Shown here one piece after another: positions 51,669 to 61,763 of a stretch of DNA of 64,000 nucleotides. The notes under the pieces are model-generated. The model had not been told where the DNA came from and searched no databases. It saw nothing but the letters and a program-made list of their open reading frames with translations. Origin of the DNA: Nocardia arizonensis (GTDB lineage Bacteria > Actinomycetota > Actinomycetes > Mycobacteriales > Mycobacteriaceae); NCBI RefSeq assembly GCF_001310275.1, contig NZ_LGYZ01000121.1:183874-247873 (forward strand), given 5' to 3'. The position numbers and the translations under genes are program-made. How positions within the stretch are numbered: the stretch's first letter is position 1; each line of letters starts with the position of its first letter.

Positions 51669-53002
51669 CGTCGGTTCCTTTCGCCGCTGTTGTCCTCGCG
51701 CGAATGTGCTCGGTCCACATCGCTTTGCCGGTCCACATCGCTTTGCCGGTCCACGATGCTTCGGCCCAACTGCTGCGCGCCGAGCGCGGCCGCTGTCACC
51801 GCGCCGTCGGCCACCCGGATTCGCAGCTGACTGCCCGCGGGCGCGTCCTCGATGGTGCGCACCACATGCCGCTCCCGGCCCGCGACCCGTTGCACCACAG
51901 CGTAGCCACGCGCCAGTGTCGCGGCCGGACCCACCGCGACGAGCTTCTCGCGCAGATGCCGCGTGCGGGTGGCCTCACCCTCCACCAGGTGTTCGGCGCA
52001 TCGCCGCGCCGAGACGCGCAATCGCTCGACCTCCTCGGCGCGGTGGCCGATCTCGCGCAGCGGATCGGCCAGCACCGGGCGCGAACGCAATTGGGCCAGT
52101 GCCCGGGTCTCGCGCTCGACCCAGCCGCGTAGCGCCGCGGCGGCGCGGGATCGCAGTTCGCGCACGCCCGCGAATTCGGCGGCGGCGTCGGGCACGATGT
52201 GCTTGGCCGCGTCGGTCGGGGTCGCCGCGCGCGCGTCGGCGACGAGATCGCTGAGCGGACAGTCGGGTTCGTGACCGATGGCGCTCACCACCGGGGTGGT
52301 CGCCGCCGCGACGGCGCGGCACAGCGCCTCGTCGGAGAAGGGCAGCAGATCCTCCACGCTGCCGCCGCCGCGCGCGAGCACGATCACCTCGACGACCGGA
52401 TCCCGATCGAGTTCCTCCAGCGCCGCGATGATCTGCGGCACCGCGGTCGGCCCCTGCACCGCGGTATTGCGGACCTCGAAACGCACCGCGGGCCAACGAT
52501 TCCTGGCCACGGTGAGCACATCGTGCTCGGCGGCGCTCGCCCGGCCGGTGATCAGTCCGATGGTGCCGGGCAGGAACGGCAGCGCCCGCTTACGGCGCGG
52601 ATCGAACAGTCCCTCGGCGTCGAGCAGCGCCTTGAGCCGTTCGATCCTGGCCAGCAGCTCGCCCACGCCGACCGGGCGAATCTCGATGACGCGCAAGGAG
52701 ATCGTGCCGCGGCCGACGAAGAACGACAGCTTGCCGTAGACCACGACCCGGCTGCCCTCCTGAAGAGGGGCGGGTGAGCGGCGGATCAATTCGGGATCGC
52801 AGGTCACCGACAGCGACATATCCACGGACGGATCGCGCAGCACCAGGAAGGCGGTGCGGGTGCCGGGGCGCAGATTCATCTGCGTGATCTGCCCCTCGAC
52901 CCACACGCTGCCGAGCCGATCGATCCACTGCGAGACCTTGAGGGCGACCGTGCGCACCGGCCACGGATGTTCGGCGGAGTTGGCGGGGCCGTCCTGAGTC
53001 AT
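51665..53002 (-). CDS. xseA: Exodeoxyribonuclease VII large subunit
   Basis: The 445-residue protein has the N-terminal OB fold (VSQWIDRLGSVWVEGQITQMNLRPGTRTAFLVLRD) and the catalytic core with IGLITGRASAAEHDVLTVA, VIVLARGGGSVEDLLPFSDEALCRAVA and ISAIGHEPD-like VVSAIGHEPDCPLSDLVADARAATPT. ATG 53002 (MTQDGPANSAEHPWPVR) gives the normal N-terminus. The last 30 residues contain a twice-repeated RQSDVD encoded by an 18-base tandem repeat, outside the conserved domain. Confidence 0.95.
   Translation of the reverse strand: MTQDGPANSAEHPWPVRTVALKVSQWIDRLGSVWVEGQITQMNLRPGTRTAFLVLRDPSVDMSLSVTCDPELIRRSPAPLQEGSRVVVYGKLSFFVGRGTISLRVIEIRPVGVGELLARIERLKALLDAEGLFDPRRKRALPFLPGTIGLITGRASAAEHDVLTVARNRWPAVRFEVRNTAVQGPTAVPQIIAALEELDRDPVVEVIVLARGGGSVEDLLPFSDEALCRAVAAATTPVVSAIGHEPDCPLSDLVADARAATPTDAAKHIVPDAAAEFAGVRELRSRAAAALRGWVERETRALAQLRSRPVLADPLREIGHRAEEVERLRVSARRCAEHLVEGEATRTRHLREKLVAVGPAATLARGYAVVQRVAGRERHVVRTIEDAPAGSQLRIRVADGAVTAAALGAQQLGRSIVDRQSDVDRQSDVDRAHSREDNSGERNRR
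51711..51746. repeat. 18-bp tandem repeat in the 3' end of xseA
   Basis: CGGTCCACATCGCTTTGC occurs twice without interruption, followed by a degenerate third copy starting CGGTCCACGATGC. It encodes repeated RQSDVD in the non-conserved C-terminal tail. Such in-frame repeats vary in copy number by slippage. Confidence 0.8.
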
Positions 53003-53093
53003 ACGCCAGATATACGCCCACGGTCGGACAGGTGCGCACCGGATCGGCCGGTACATGCCGACCGACCCGTCGGTGCGCGCGAATCGGACCGGG

Positions 53094-53789
53094 TCACTGG
53101 GACCGGACGGTCGCGATCCGGTTGGTCAGCATGGTGACGAACGGCGCGCGGTCGCGGGTGCGCCGTTCGTAGTCCAGCAGCGCGGTCAGGTCGCCGATGG
53201 TCAGCATGCGCAGCCGGGCGCGCAGTTGGGCGAGGGTCATATTCGCGTAGTCGTAGCGGGTCGCGACCTCGGGTTCGATGATCTCCTCGGCCTGCGGTTC
53301 GCCGGACTGCGGTTCAATGGCTTGCGGTTGGTCGGTCTCCGGTTCCGCCGCGGCGGCCGGCTCGGTGCCCGCGGCTGTGACGTCCGTCTCCGTCGCGGCG
53401 GATTCCGCCGCGGCGAAGGACGGCGCGCTTACCGCGTGTCCGTTGGTCTCGGCTCTCGCCTCGGCCTCCGCCGCCTCGAACAGGTCGAACGCGCTGGTAC
53501 GCGCGGCGGGCCGGTCGGCTGTGCCGGGGATTTGCTCGGAGTCAAGGTCTTCATCGAAGGTCGCCCATTCCGGCTGCGCTTCGCGTGTGTTGCCCAGACG
53601 GTCGAAAACCGCGTCGCCCTTGAGAGCGAGGCTGGTCACGAACTGCTGGAGGTGCATGGAGGTCTGTAGCAGCTGACTGATCGCCGTGATCGGGAAGTTC
53701 ATCGCCGCCGTTGGTAGCCGGCGCGTCTCTTCCAGGGCGTAAACGGCGGCGCCGGCTGCGACCCGGGCCAGGTACGGAGGTCGGAACAT
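53094..53789 (-). CDS. Lipid droplet-associated protein (MLDS-like, Rv1109c-like)
   Basis: The 231-residue protein starts MFRPPYLARVAAGAAVYALEETRRLPT and continues with NFPITAISQLLQTSMHLQQFVTSLALKGDAVFDRL, which resembles the amphipathic N-terminal region of the major lipid-droplet protein of Rhodococcus. An acidic, low-complexity middle (about 90-165) and a C-terminal helical domain (YDYANMTLAQLRARLRMLTIGDLTALLDYE) follow. It probably coats triacylglycerol inclusions. AGGACC lies before ATG 53789. It is divergent from ispH, as in mycobacteria. Confidence 0.8.
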   Translation of the reverse strand: MFRPPYLARVAAGAAVYALEETRRLPTAAMNFPITAISQLLQTSMHLQQFVTSLALKGDAVFDRLGNTREAQPEWATFDEDLDSEQIPGTADRPAARTSAFDLFEAAEAEARAETNGHAVSAPSFAAAESAATETDVTAAGTEPAAAAEPETDQPQAIEPQSGEPQAEEIIEPEVATRYDYANMTLAQLRARLRMLTIGDLTALLDYERRTRDRAPFVTMLTNRIATVRSQ

Positions 53790-53900
53790 GGTCCTAGCCT
53801 GCCCGATACGCGTGGTTATGCAAAGACGACGTGTCACAGACAGATTCTCGCGTATCCCACCGGGCGGTTGCGGGCGTCGACACGCAAGTAAGCTGGGCGC

Positions 53901-54911
53901 ATGTCTTCGGCCATCCCCTTGAACGTCGGAATAACCCGCTCGGCGGGGTCGGGCACCGTCGACGCCGATGGCGGTAAACGGGTGCTGCTAGCCGAGCCAC
54001 GCGGCTACTGCGCGGGCGTGGATCGCGCGGTCGAGACCGTGGAGAAGGCGCTCGAGAAGCACGGCGCCCCCATCTACGTCCGCAAGGAGATCGTGCACAA
54101 CCGCCACGTCGTGCAGACATTGCGCGAGCGCGGCGTGATCTTCGTCGACGAGACCGACGAGGTGCCGGAGGGCCAGGTCGTGGTCTTCTCGGCGCACGGC
54201 GTGTCGCCCGCCGTGCACGCCTCGGCGGCCACCCGGAACCTGCACACCATCGATGCCACCTGCCCGCTGGTCACGAAGGTGCACCAGGAGGCCAAACGCT
54301 TCGCCCGCGACGACTTCGACATCCTGCTCATCGGCCACGAAGGGCACGAGGAGGTCGAGGGCACCGCGGGCGAAGCGCCCGAGCACGTGCAACTCGTCGA
54401 CGGTCCCGGCGCGGTGGACAAGGTCAGCGTGCGCGATGAGAACAAGGTCATCTGGCTGTCGCAGACCACCCTGAGCGTCGACGAGACAATGGAGACCGTC
54501 CAGCGGCTGCGCGAGCGCTTCCCGGCATTGCAGGACCCGCCCAGCGACGACATCTGCTATGCCACGCAGAACCGCCAGGTCGCGGTGAAGGCGATGGCGC
54601 CGGAATGCGATCTGGTGATCGTGGTCGGATCGCGCAACTCCTCGAATTCGGTGCGGCTGGTCGAGGTCGCGCTCGGCGCGGGCGCGCGTGCGGCGTACCT
54701 GGTCGACTACGCCCGCGAGGTCGATCCGGCCTGGCTCGAAGGCGTGCGCACCGTCGGCATCACCTCGGGCGCGTCGGTGCCGGAGATCCTGGTGCGCGGC
54801 GTGCTCGATATGCTGGCCGAGCACGGATTCGCGGATGTACAGCCGGTGACCACGGCCAACGAGACCCTCGTCTTCGCCCTGCCGCGCGAATTGCGCGCGG
54901 CGCGCGGCTAG
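53901..54911 (+). CDS. ispH: 4-hydroxy-3-methylbut-2-enyl diphosphate reductase
   Basis: The 336-residue iron-sulfur enzyme performs the last step of the MEP isoprenoid pathway. The three cluster cysteines are Cys37 (RGYCAGVDRA), Cys121 (DATCPLVTKVH) and Cys219 (DDICYATQNRQ); the catalytic loop STTANETL-like VTTANETLVFALP and GSRNSSNSVRL are present. It equals LytB2 (Rv1110). The stop overlaps the stop of the convergent DUF6542 gene within CTAG. Confidence 0.95.
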   Translation: MSSAIPLNVGITRSAGSGTVDADGGKRVLLAEPRGYCAGVDRAVETVEKALEKHGAPIYVRKEIVHNRHVVQTLRERGVIFVDETDEVPEGQVVVFSAHGVSPAVHASAATRNLHTIDATCPLVTKVHQEAKRFARDDFDILLIGHEGHEEVEGTAGEAPEHVQLVDGPGAVDKVSVRDENKVIWLSQTTLSVDETMETVQRLRERFPALQDPPSDDICYATQNRQVAVKAMAPECDLVIVVGSRNSSNSVRLVEVALGAGARAAYLVDYAREVDPAWLEGVRTVGITSGASVPEILVRGVLDMLAEHGFADVQPVTTANETLVFALPRELRAARG

Positions 54912-55819
54912 CGCTTCTCCGGCTTGCGGCGTTCGGTGCGCTGCGGATCGCGGTAGCGGGCATTGGGCCGCGGATGCTGCGGCGTCTCGCCGCGTCCGCG
55001 ATTCTGCCGCGGCGCGTCGGATTCGGTCCTCGGCATGGCGGCGGTGGGCCGCGCGGCCCGATTCGGGGCCGGGCGGCCCTCGCGCGGACGGCCCTTGGCC
55101 GCGACCCGCGGCGGTTTGTCGGCCACCTCGTCGGTCGGTCGCCTGCTACCCGGACGTGGCGGTTCGTACTTGTCGGTCTTCTGATCGCTCAGATCCACAA
55201 TGGGTTCCGGCTTGGGACGCCGGGGTCGCCGTTTGAGCGGCGCGTCCTCGGGACGCACGGATTTCGCCGCGGATCGGGCCGCCGCCTTGGCCGCGGTCCT
55301 GCCCTTGCGGGGCCGCTCGGCCGTGGCGTCGCGGCCCCAACTCGAACCGCGCCGGGCCTCGGTGCCGCGTTCTTCGTCGTTCGCGCGCCGGTGCAGATAG
55401 ATGCGCAGCCCGCCGATGCCAAGTACCAGGGCGGTGGCCAATATCATCGTCGGGAACCGGTCGACCAGCGGAATCGCCAGATTCAGCAGTATGTCCTTGA
55501 GACCGGTCGACGCGCGACCGGTGAGCAGCTGATAGGACAGCGGAACCGCGATGAACAACAGCAGTGGCGGCAGCACCATCGTGCTGAAGAGCCCGCGATA
55601 TCGAACGGCGAGCACCGCCGCGACACAACCCGCGACGTACAGCGCGGCGAAGGTGCCGGTCAGTTCCGCGCCATCGCCGCCTGCGTCGATAAGGAACCCG
55701 AGAAACGTGCAGGCCACAGCGATGAGGACCGCGGCCCCGGCCGGGATGCCCGACACCGAGGGCAGGATCGACCGTTGCGGCGCGGGCACCCGGGATCGCA
55801 CACGTTGGGAAGCAGCCAC
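54908..55819 (-). CDS. DUF6542 membrane protein with long basic tail (Rv1111c-like)
   Basis: The 303-residue protein has four hydrophobic segments in residues 20-150, for example GIPAGAAVLIAVACTFLGFLI and FPTMILATALVLGIGGLRIYLH. A disordered, Arg/Lys/Pro-rich cytoplasmic tail follows (about 155-303). This is the DUF6542 pattern, conserved next to ispH in related genera. Function is unknown. GTG 55819 gives the start; the open frame further upstream has no similarity. Confidence 0.75.
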   Translation of the reverse strand: MAASQRVRSRVPAPQRSILPSVSGIPAGAAVLIAVACTFLGFLIDAGGDGAELTGTFAALYVAGCVAAVLAVRYRGLFSTMVLPPLLLFIAVPLSYQLLTGRASTGLKDILLNLAIPLVDRFPTMILATALVLGIGGLRIYLHRRANDEERGTEARRGSSWGRDATAERPRKGRTAAKAAARSAAKSVRPEDAPLKRRPRRPKPEPIVDLSDQKTDKYEPPRPGSRRPTDEVADKPPRVAAKGRPREGRPAPNRAARPTAAMPRTESDAPRQNRGRGETPQHPRPNARYRDPQRTERRKPEKR

Positions 55820-55890
55820 GCAATGAACAGTAACCGCCGTCGCGCCGGCCGGTGTTACGGCACGGCCCGCGGACCGGGTCGGGTCGGGGT

Positions 55891-57051
55891 TCAGCGCGGC
55901 TGGTCCTCGGCATCGGCGAAGCCCACCGCGCGCGGCCACGAATCGACCCGGCGAACGGCGGGCACCTCCTGTTGGGCGACCTCGAGTTCATGGAGTTTGC
56001 GGGCGGTGACCAGCACCCGCGATTCCACCGACGCGACGGTCTGATTGAAGGAGTCGACCGTCTTACCGAGCTGCGCACCGAGCTTGTCCAGGTGCTTACC
56101 GGTCAGGGCGAGGCGGGTGTAAAGCTCCCTTCCCAATTGCTGAATCGTCGCCATATCACGGGATATGGCCTCTTGGCGCCATCCGAGCGCCACCGTGCGC
56201 AGCAGCGCGATGAGCGTCGTCGGCGTCGCCGGGATCACATTCCGGCCGAACGCGTACTCCAGCAAGCCGGCGTCGGTGGTCAGCGCGGCATCGAGGAACG
56301 GATCGCCCGGCACGAACAGGACCACGAATTCGGGAGAAGGATCGAAGCAGGACCAGTACGCCTTGTCGGCGAGCTGGTCGACGTGCGCACGCAGATGTTT
56401 CGCGTGGCGGCGCAGCAGGTCGGCGCGCGCGTCGGGGTCATCGGTGAGACCGGCGTCGAGATAGGCGGTGAAGGGCACCTTGGCATCGACCACGATCTGG
56501 CGGCCGCCCGCGAGCCGTACCACCATATCGGGACGCACCAGCCCGACCCGCTCGCCGTCGCCGGGTGCGGTCCTGGTCACCTGGGTGTCGAAGTCGCAGT
56601 GCTTGGTCATGCCCGCCAGTTCGACCACGCGCTCGAGTTGGATCTCACCCCACCGCCCGCGCACCTGCGGGGCGCGCAGCGCGGCTACGAGTTGCCCGGT
56701 CTGGCCGGCCAACTGGTGGGAGGCGCGTTGTATGCCCGCGACCTGTTCGCGCAGACCGGAATAGGCGTCGATGCGATCGTGCTCGACCTGGCTGATGTGC
56801 TGACTCAGCGCGCCGACCGCCTCGCGCAGCGGTTCCACGATGGCGCCGACGGCGTGGGAATGCCTGCGCGCCGCGTCCTCGTTCGCGGCGCCGAGCGACT
56901 GGCGCAGCAGCCGTTCGTTGTCGACGGCCGCGGCCAGCCTGGCCTCCGCGGCGACGGCCCGGTGACCGGTGCGCGCGGTGTGGGCGAGCCGGCCGAGCGC
57001 GATTCCGGCGGCGAATACCAGCATCAGTGCGACGAGCATCGGTGCGGTCAT
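55891..57051 (-). CDS. rmuC: DNA recombination protein RmuC
   Basis: The 386-residue protein has an N-terminal membrane helix (MLVALMLVFAAGIALGRLA), a coiled coil to about residue 130, and the RmuC nuclease-like domain with RGRWGEIQLERVVELAGM, VRPDMVVRLAGGRQIVVDAKVPF and FVPGDPFLDAAL. The PD...DAK residues resemble restriction-type nucleases. In E. coli RmuC limits inversions at short inverted repeats. Here it neighbours sbcD-sbcC, which also act on hairpins. Confidence 0.92.
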   Translation of the reverse strand: MTAPMLVALMLVFAAGIALGRLAHTARTGHRAVAAEARLAAAVDNERLLRQSLGAANEDAARRHSHAVGAIVEPLREAVGALSQHISQVEHDRIDAYSGLREQVAGIQRASHQLAGQTGQLVAALRAPQVRGRWGEIQLERVVELAGMTKHCDFDTQVTRTAPGDGERVGLVRPDMVVRLAGGRQIVVDAKVPFTAYLDAGLTDDPDARADLLRRHAKHLRAHVDQLADKAYWSCFDPSPEFVVLFVPGDPFLDAALTTDAGLLEYAFGRNVIPATPTTLIALLRTVALGWRQEAISRDMATIQQLGRELYTRLALTGKHLDKLGAQLGKTVDSFNQTVASVESRVLVTARKLHELEVAQQEVPAVRRVDSWPRAVGFADAEDQPR

Positions 57052-57374
57052 AGGGCAGATAGTGCCCTACGGCACCGACAGTTCCGAACGCGCCCGCTAT
57101 CTGTCGGCGCCTACCGGGCGAATACGCGGTGACGTCGGTCTATACCCGCCCGTACGGGCGCCCGGCGGCGGTCGGGCAAATGGCGATCGCGGCATTGTCC
57201 CGAATGGCGTTCGCGCCGTTGGCATGTCCGGTCCGTCACCTGCCGACCCGATCACGGACCCACGCGGGGCCTGCGACGAAACGCCGTCGAACACGCCGGG
57301 ACAAAGGTGGCATATCCGACACGAGGGGCCGGGCAATTGAATTCTGTCGGTGGGTGCGCCTACGGTTTCGGCCC
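57052..57374. other. Intergenic region between rmuC and sbcD
   Basis: This divergent gap of 323 bases holds no supported gene or RNA. TACGGT at 57361-57366 is eight bases before the sbcD ATG and could be a -10 element for a near-leaderless transcript. I see no tRNA-like fold or repeat. Confidence 0.45.
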
Positions 57375-58568
57375 ATGCGGATGCTGCACACCTCGGATTG
57401 GCACATCGGGCGTACCTTCCACGGCGTCGATCTGCTGTCCGACCAGGAGCACGCGCTGCGCGCCATCGCCGATATGGTGCGCGCGGAGTCGGTCGACGTC
57501 GTCGTCGTCCCCGGCGATGTCTACGACCGCTCGATTCCAAGCGCCGACGCGATCGCGGTGTGCAATCGCGGATTCGAGGCCATTCGCGCCGCGGGCGCGG
57601 TGATCGTCGCCACCTCCGGCAATCACGATTCGCCCACCCGGCTCGGCGCGGGTGCGCGTTTCGCGGCGGCGGGCGGGCTGCATCTGCGCACCACGGTCGC
57701 GGGCGCGCACGAGCCGGTGCTGCTGCGCGACGAGCACGGCGAGGTCGCCTTCTACGGCATTCCCTATCTGGAACCGGATATCACCCGCGCCGAACTCGAT
57801 GTGCCGCAGGCACGTTCGCACGCCGACATCCTCGCCGCGGCGATGGCGCGAATCCGTGCCGATATCGCCCGTCTCGACGGGGTGCGCGCGGTGGTGCTCG
57901 CGCACGCCTTCGTGGTCGGCGCCGAGGCCACCGGCTCGGAGCGCTCGATCTCGGTCGGCGGCGTCGAGACGGTCCCGCGCTCGGCCTTCGACGGCATCGA
58001 CTACGTGGCACTCGGACATCTGCATTCGCCGCAGACCCTCTCGGAGTCGGTGCGCTATTCCGGTTCGCCGCTGCCGTATTCCTTCGCCGAGAACTCCCAT
58101 CGCAAGGCCGTGTGGATCATCGATCTGGACGAATGCGGACTGCGCGACGTGCGCCGCCGCGACCTGCCCGTGGTGCGCGGCTTGAGCAGGCTCACCGGCA
58201 CACTCGAGGAACTGCTCGCCGATCCCGTGCACGCCGCCGCCGAGGAACACTACGTCTCGGCCACCCTCACCGACACCGCCCGCCCGGTCGACGCGCTGCG
58301 CGTCCTGCGTGAGCGCTTCCCGCATATCGTGCACGTGGAATGGTCACGCCCGGAGGGCAATGCGGAGCTGCGCTACCGTGAACGCGTGCACGGTCGACGC
58401 GATATCGAGGTGGCACAGAGTTTCCTCGCCGACGTGCGCGGCACACCGAGTCCGGGGGAGATCGCCTGGCTGGACAAGGCGCTCGCCGCCGCCGTACGCG
58501 AATCGGAACGGGTCGCCGCCGCGCCGCCCGACGAGTGGCCGCCGCGCGCCGCGGATCTCAGCGCGTGA
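57375..58568 (+). CDS. sbcD: Exonuclease SbcD (Mre11-type nuclease)
   Basis: The 397-residue protein carries the phosphoesterase motifs of Mre11/SbcD in order: HTSDWHIGRTFHG, VVPGDVYDRSIPS, TSGNHDSPTRL, LAHAFVVGA and ALGHLHSPQ. With SbcC it forms an ATP-dependent nuclease that opens DNA hairpins and processes blocked ends. ATG 57375 (MRMLHTSDWH) is the family start. sbcC follows after 16 bases. Confidence 0.95.
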   Translation: MRMLHTSDWHIGRTFHGVDLLSDQEHALRAIADMVRAESVDVVVVPGDVYDRSIPSADAIAVCNRGFEAIRAAGAVIVATSGNHDSPTRLGAGARFAAAGGLHLRTTVAGAHEPVLLRDEHGEVAFYGIPYLEPDITRAELDVPQARSHADILAAAMARIRADIARLDGVRAVVLAHAFVVGAEATGSERSISVGGVETVPRSAFDGIDYVALGHLHSPQTLSESVRYSGSPLPYSFAENSHRKAVWIIDLDECGLRDVRRRDLPVVRGLSRLTGTLEELLADPVHAAAEEHYVSATLTDTARPVDALRVLRERFPHIVHVEWSRPEGNAELRYRERVHGRRDIEVAQSFLADVRGTPSPGEIAWLDKALAAAVRESERVAAAPPDEWPPRAADLSA

Positions 58569-58584
58569 ACCGGGGGAGCGCCGC

Positions 58585-61500
58585 ATGAGACTGCACCGGC
58601 TGGAGATGACGGCGTTCGGGCCGTTCGCCGAGACCACCGCGATCGATTTCGACGAACTCGGGGCCGACGGGCTCTTCCTGCTGCACGGCCAGACCGGCGC
58701 GGGCAAGACGACCGTGCTCGACGCCATCGCCTTCGCCCTCTACGGCAGCGTGCCGGGCGCGCGAGGCGAGAGCAAACGTCTGCATTCCGATCACGCCGAC
58801 GAGCAGACCCCGCCGCGCGTGGTGCTCGAAGCCACCCTGGGCGGCAGGCGGGTGCGGCTGAACCGCACACCGGAATTCCTGCGGCCGAGCAAGCGCGCCA
58901 AGAGCGGATGGGTCAAGGAGAATCCCGCCGCCACACTGGAATGGCTGGACGGGCGCGGGGTCGATCTGTCGCGGCTGACCGATATCGGCGACGAGATCAT
59001 TCGCTTGCTCGGCATGAGCGCGGATCAGTTCTTCCAGGTGGTGTTGCTGCCGCAGGGCGATTTCGCGCGCTTCCTGCGCGCGGAGAACGAGGAACGCGAA
59101 CGGCTGCTCGAAAAGCTCTTCGACACACAGCGGTTCGGCACCGCGGAACAATGGCTGGCGGACAAACGCCGGGCCTCCGACGCCGAGATGAAATTGCGCA
59201 CCGAGGCCATCACGCGCCTCATCGACAATGTGGCGATGGCCGCCGGACACAGCGTCACCGACACCGTGGAACCGGCCGACGCGGTGGTGTGGTCGCAGGA
59301 TCTACTCGCCGCCGCCAAATCCGAACTGGTCGTGACCGCCGCGGAAACCGAGCGCGCGCAGCGGGAATCGTCGCTGGTCCTCGCGCACGCGGAGAAGCAG
59401 CGTCGCCTGCACGAGGTGCGCGCCCGCATGCGGCAGGCGCGCGCCGCCCTGGATCACTACACCGCGACCTCCGACCACCGCGCCGCCCTCGTCGCCGAAC
59501 TCGAAGCGGCGCACCGTGCCCAGCCGGTCGCCGAGGCGATCGACGAGGCCAGGGCGGCGGTCATGGTGAGCCGGGGTCGCGACAACGAATTGCGCACGGC
59601 GGCCACCGGACTCGCCGACGCGCTGCGGGACCCGAAGGCCGCCGACCTCCACGGCGCCAAGCTGCTCGACCCCGAATCCGACGCGGTGCGCGGCGAGGCC
59701 GATGTCGACGCGGCCATCCGGGAGTGGAGCGCCCGCGTCGGCGCGCTCGAGGAGGTGCGCGGGGACGCGGCCACCGCCACGCGCCTGACCGACGAACTCG
59801 CGGATCTGCGCCACGAGGACCAGCGGCTCGCGGTGCGGGTCGCCGAGCTGACCCGGCGTCGCGACGAACTTCCCGCGACCATCGCCGCCGCCGAGGTCCG
59901 GCTCCGCGAAGCCGCCGATGTGGCGGCCGGGCTGCCCGCGCTCACCGTCGAACTCGAACGGCTCGAACGGGCCGCCACCGCGGCGGTCGAATTGACCCGC
60001 CGCCGTACCGCGCTCGATCACGCGCGCGTGGAATTCGAATCGGCCCGCACCGTCCACAACGACGCGAGGGAGCGGGTGCTCGAACTCCGGGAGCGCCGGC
60101 TGGCGGGTATGGCGGCCGAGTTGGCCGGTCAGCTGGTCGACGGCCAACCGTGCGCGGTGTGCGGTGCGGCCGAACATCCCGACCCAGCGCGGCCCACGGA
60201 GCGGTCGGTGTCCGAACGCGCCGAGAACGAGGCCGTGGCGGCCGAGCGAAAGGCCGAGAGCGCTCGCGACCGCGTCCGCGATCAGGTCGCCGGACTGGAA
60301 CAAGAGATCGCGGCCTTCGAGGCGGCGGGCGGTGATGCCGATCCGGTGGAGTTGGCCGATCGTCGCCGCGCGGCCGCGGATCGGCATGCCGACGCCGTCG
60401 AGATCGCCGATCTGGTGGGCGTATACACCGACGAACTCGGCGGGCTGCGCACCGAGCAGACGCGCGTCAACGACGAGCTGCGCGACGCGGATTCCCGCCG
60501 CAGCACGGTCACCGCCCGCATCGCCGCCGCCGAGGCCCGGTTGGCCGAACTCACCGAACGGCTGCGCACGGCCGCGGGCGCCGACGCCACCATCGACGAC
60601 CGCCGCCGCCGTATCGACGGGCTGGTGCGCCGCGCGACGGCGTTCCGCAATGCCCGAACCGAGGCGGATTCGGCAAGGGAACAGGTCGTCGCGGTGGCCG
60701 CGCGAGTCGAAAGTCTCGCGCGCGCAGCGGGTTTGCTCGCCGAGATCGAGGAATCGGAAGGTGCGCCGCGGTCCGCGGACGAAGTGGTCGCGCGACTCAC
60801 CACGCATGCCGAGGTCGTGACGGCGGCGGCGCGGACCGCGCGGCGCCGCAGCGAGATCGAGGCCGAGTTGCGCGACGCCGACCACGATCGGGTGCGCGCC
60901 GAGGCGGTGCTCGCCGAGCCGGAGACAGTGGCCGCCGCGACCGCCGAACCCGAGGACCTCGCCGAGATCGACCGCCGGGTGGCCGAATCGCGCGCTGCGA
61001 GCGATGCCGCCGTCGCCGCGCACGCCGAGGCGATCCGCAGGGTGACCTTGCTCGAGGATCTGGGCGGTCAGCTGTGGGCGGCGCTCGACGTGATCGCGCC
61101 GCTGCAACGCGCACACGACGAACTCGCCGCGCTGGCCGAAGTGGTCGCGGGTCGCGGAGAGAACAACCGCCGCATGTCGCTGCGCTCCTACGTGCTCGCC
61201 GCCCGTCTCGAGGAGGTGGCGGTCGCGGGTTCGCAACGGCTGCGTCGCATGTCCGGCGGACGCTACGAACTCGTGCACACCGACCGCGCGGGCAAACACG
61301 GCCGCCGCGGCGGTCTCGGCCTCGACATCCGCGACGACTACACCGGCGCGGTCCGCCCCGCCAAGACCCTCTCCGGCGGGGAGACGTTCATGGCCTCCCT
61401 GTCCCTGGCCCTCGGCCTCGCCGACACCGTCGCGGCCGAATCCGGCGGCCTGGTCCTGGACACCCTTTTCATCGACGAGGGCTTCGGCGGCCTCGACGCC

Positions 61501-61662
61501 GACACGCTGGACGCCGTCATGGGCGTCCTCGATGAACTGCGCGCGGGCGGCCGAGTCGTCGGCATAGTCAGCCACGTGGACGAAATGCGCCAACGCATTC
61601 CCAGCCGCCTCCACGTCATCCGAGGTCGAACCGGCTCCCACGTCCGCGCCACCGTCGCCTGA
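58585..61662 (+). CDS. sbcC: Exonuclease subunit SbcC (Rad50-type ATPase)
   Basis: The 1025-residue protein has the N-terminal ATPase half with Walker A HGQTGAGKTTVLDAI (Lys41) and the Q-loop region QVVLLPQGDFARFL. Two long coiled-coil arms flank the zinc hook CAVC (Cys523, Cys526). The C-terminal half has the signature KTLSGGETFMASLSLALGLAD and Walker B LVLDTLFIDEGFGGLD. All elements are intact. A GGGGGAG ribosome binding site precedes the ATG. It is co-transcribed with sbcD. Confidence 0.95.
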   Translation: MRLHRLEMTAFGPFAETTAIDFDELGADGLFLLHGQTGAGKTTVLDAIAFALYGSVPGARGESKRLHSDHADEQTPPRVVLEATLGGRRVRLNRTPEFLRPSKRAKSGWVKENPAATLEWLDGRGVDLSRLTDIGDEIIRLLGMSADQFFQVVLLPQGDFARFLRAENEERERLLEKLFDTQRFGTAEQWLADKRRASDAEMKLRTEAITRLIDNVAMAAGHSVTDTVEPADAVVWSQDLLAAAKSELVVTAAETERAQRESSLVLAHAEKQRRLHEVRARMRQARAALDHYTATSDHRAALVAELEAAHRAQPVAEAIDEARAAVMVSRGRDNELRTAATGLADALRDPKAADLHGAKLLDPESDAVRGEADVDAAIREWSARVGALEEVRGDAATATRLTDELADLRHEDQRLAVRVAELTRRRDELPATIAAAEVRLREAADVAAGLPALTVELERLERAATAAVELTRRRTALDHARVEFESARTVHNDARERVLELRERRLAGMAAELAGQLVDGQPCAVCGAAEHPDPARPTERSVSERAENEAVAAERKAESARDRVRDQVAGLEQEIAAFEAAGGDADPVELADRRRAAADRHADAVEIADLVGVYTDELGGLRTEQTRVNDELRDADSRRSTVTARIAAAEARLAELTERLRTAAGADATIDDRRRRIDGLVRRATAFRNARTEADSAREQVVAVAARVESLARAAGLLAEIEESEGAPRSADEVVARLTTHAEVVTAAARTARRRSEIEAELRDADHDRVRAEAVLAEPETVAAATAEPEDLAEIDRRVAESRAASDAAVAAHAEAIRRVTLLEDLGGQLWAALDVIAPLQRAHDELAALAEVVAGRGENNRRMSLRSYVLAARLEEVAVAGSQRLRRMSGGRYELVHTDRAGKHGRRGGLGLDIRDDYTGAVRPAKTLSGGETFMASLSLALGLADTVAAESGGLVLDTLFIDEGFGGLDADTLDAVMGVLDELRAGGRVVGIVSHVDEMRQRIPSRLHVIRGRTGSHVRATVA

Positions 61663-61763
61663 CCGCAGGCACCTGGCCAGCACACTTCGGCCCGAGACTC
61701 CCGCCGAATGCGAAAGCCTCCGCTCTCGGTTCCGAATGGATCGGATTCGCGCCCGCGCCGCCG

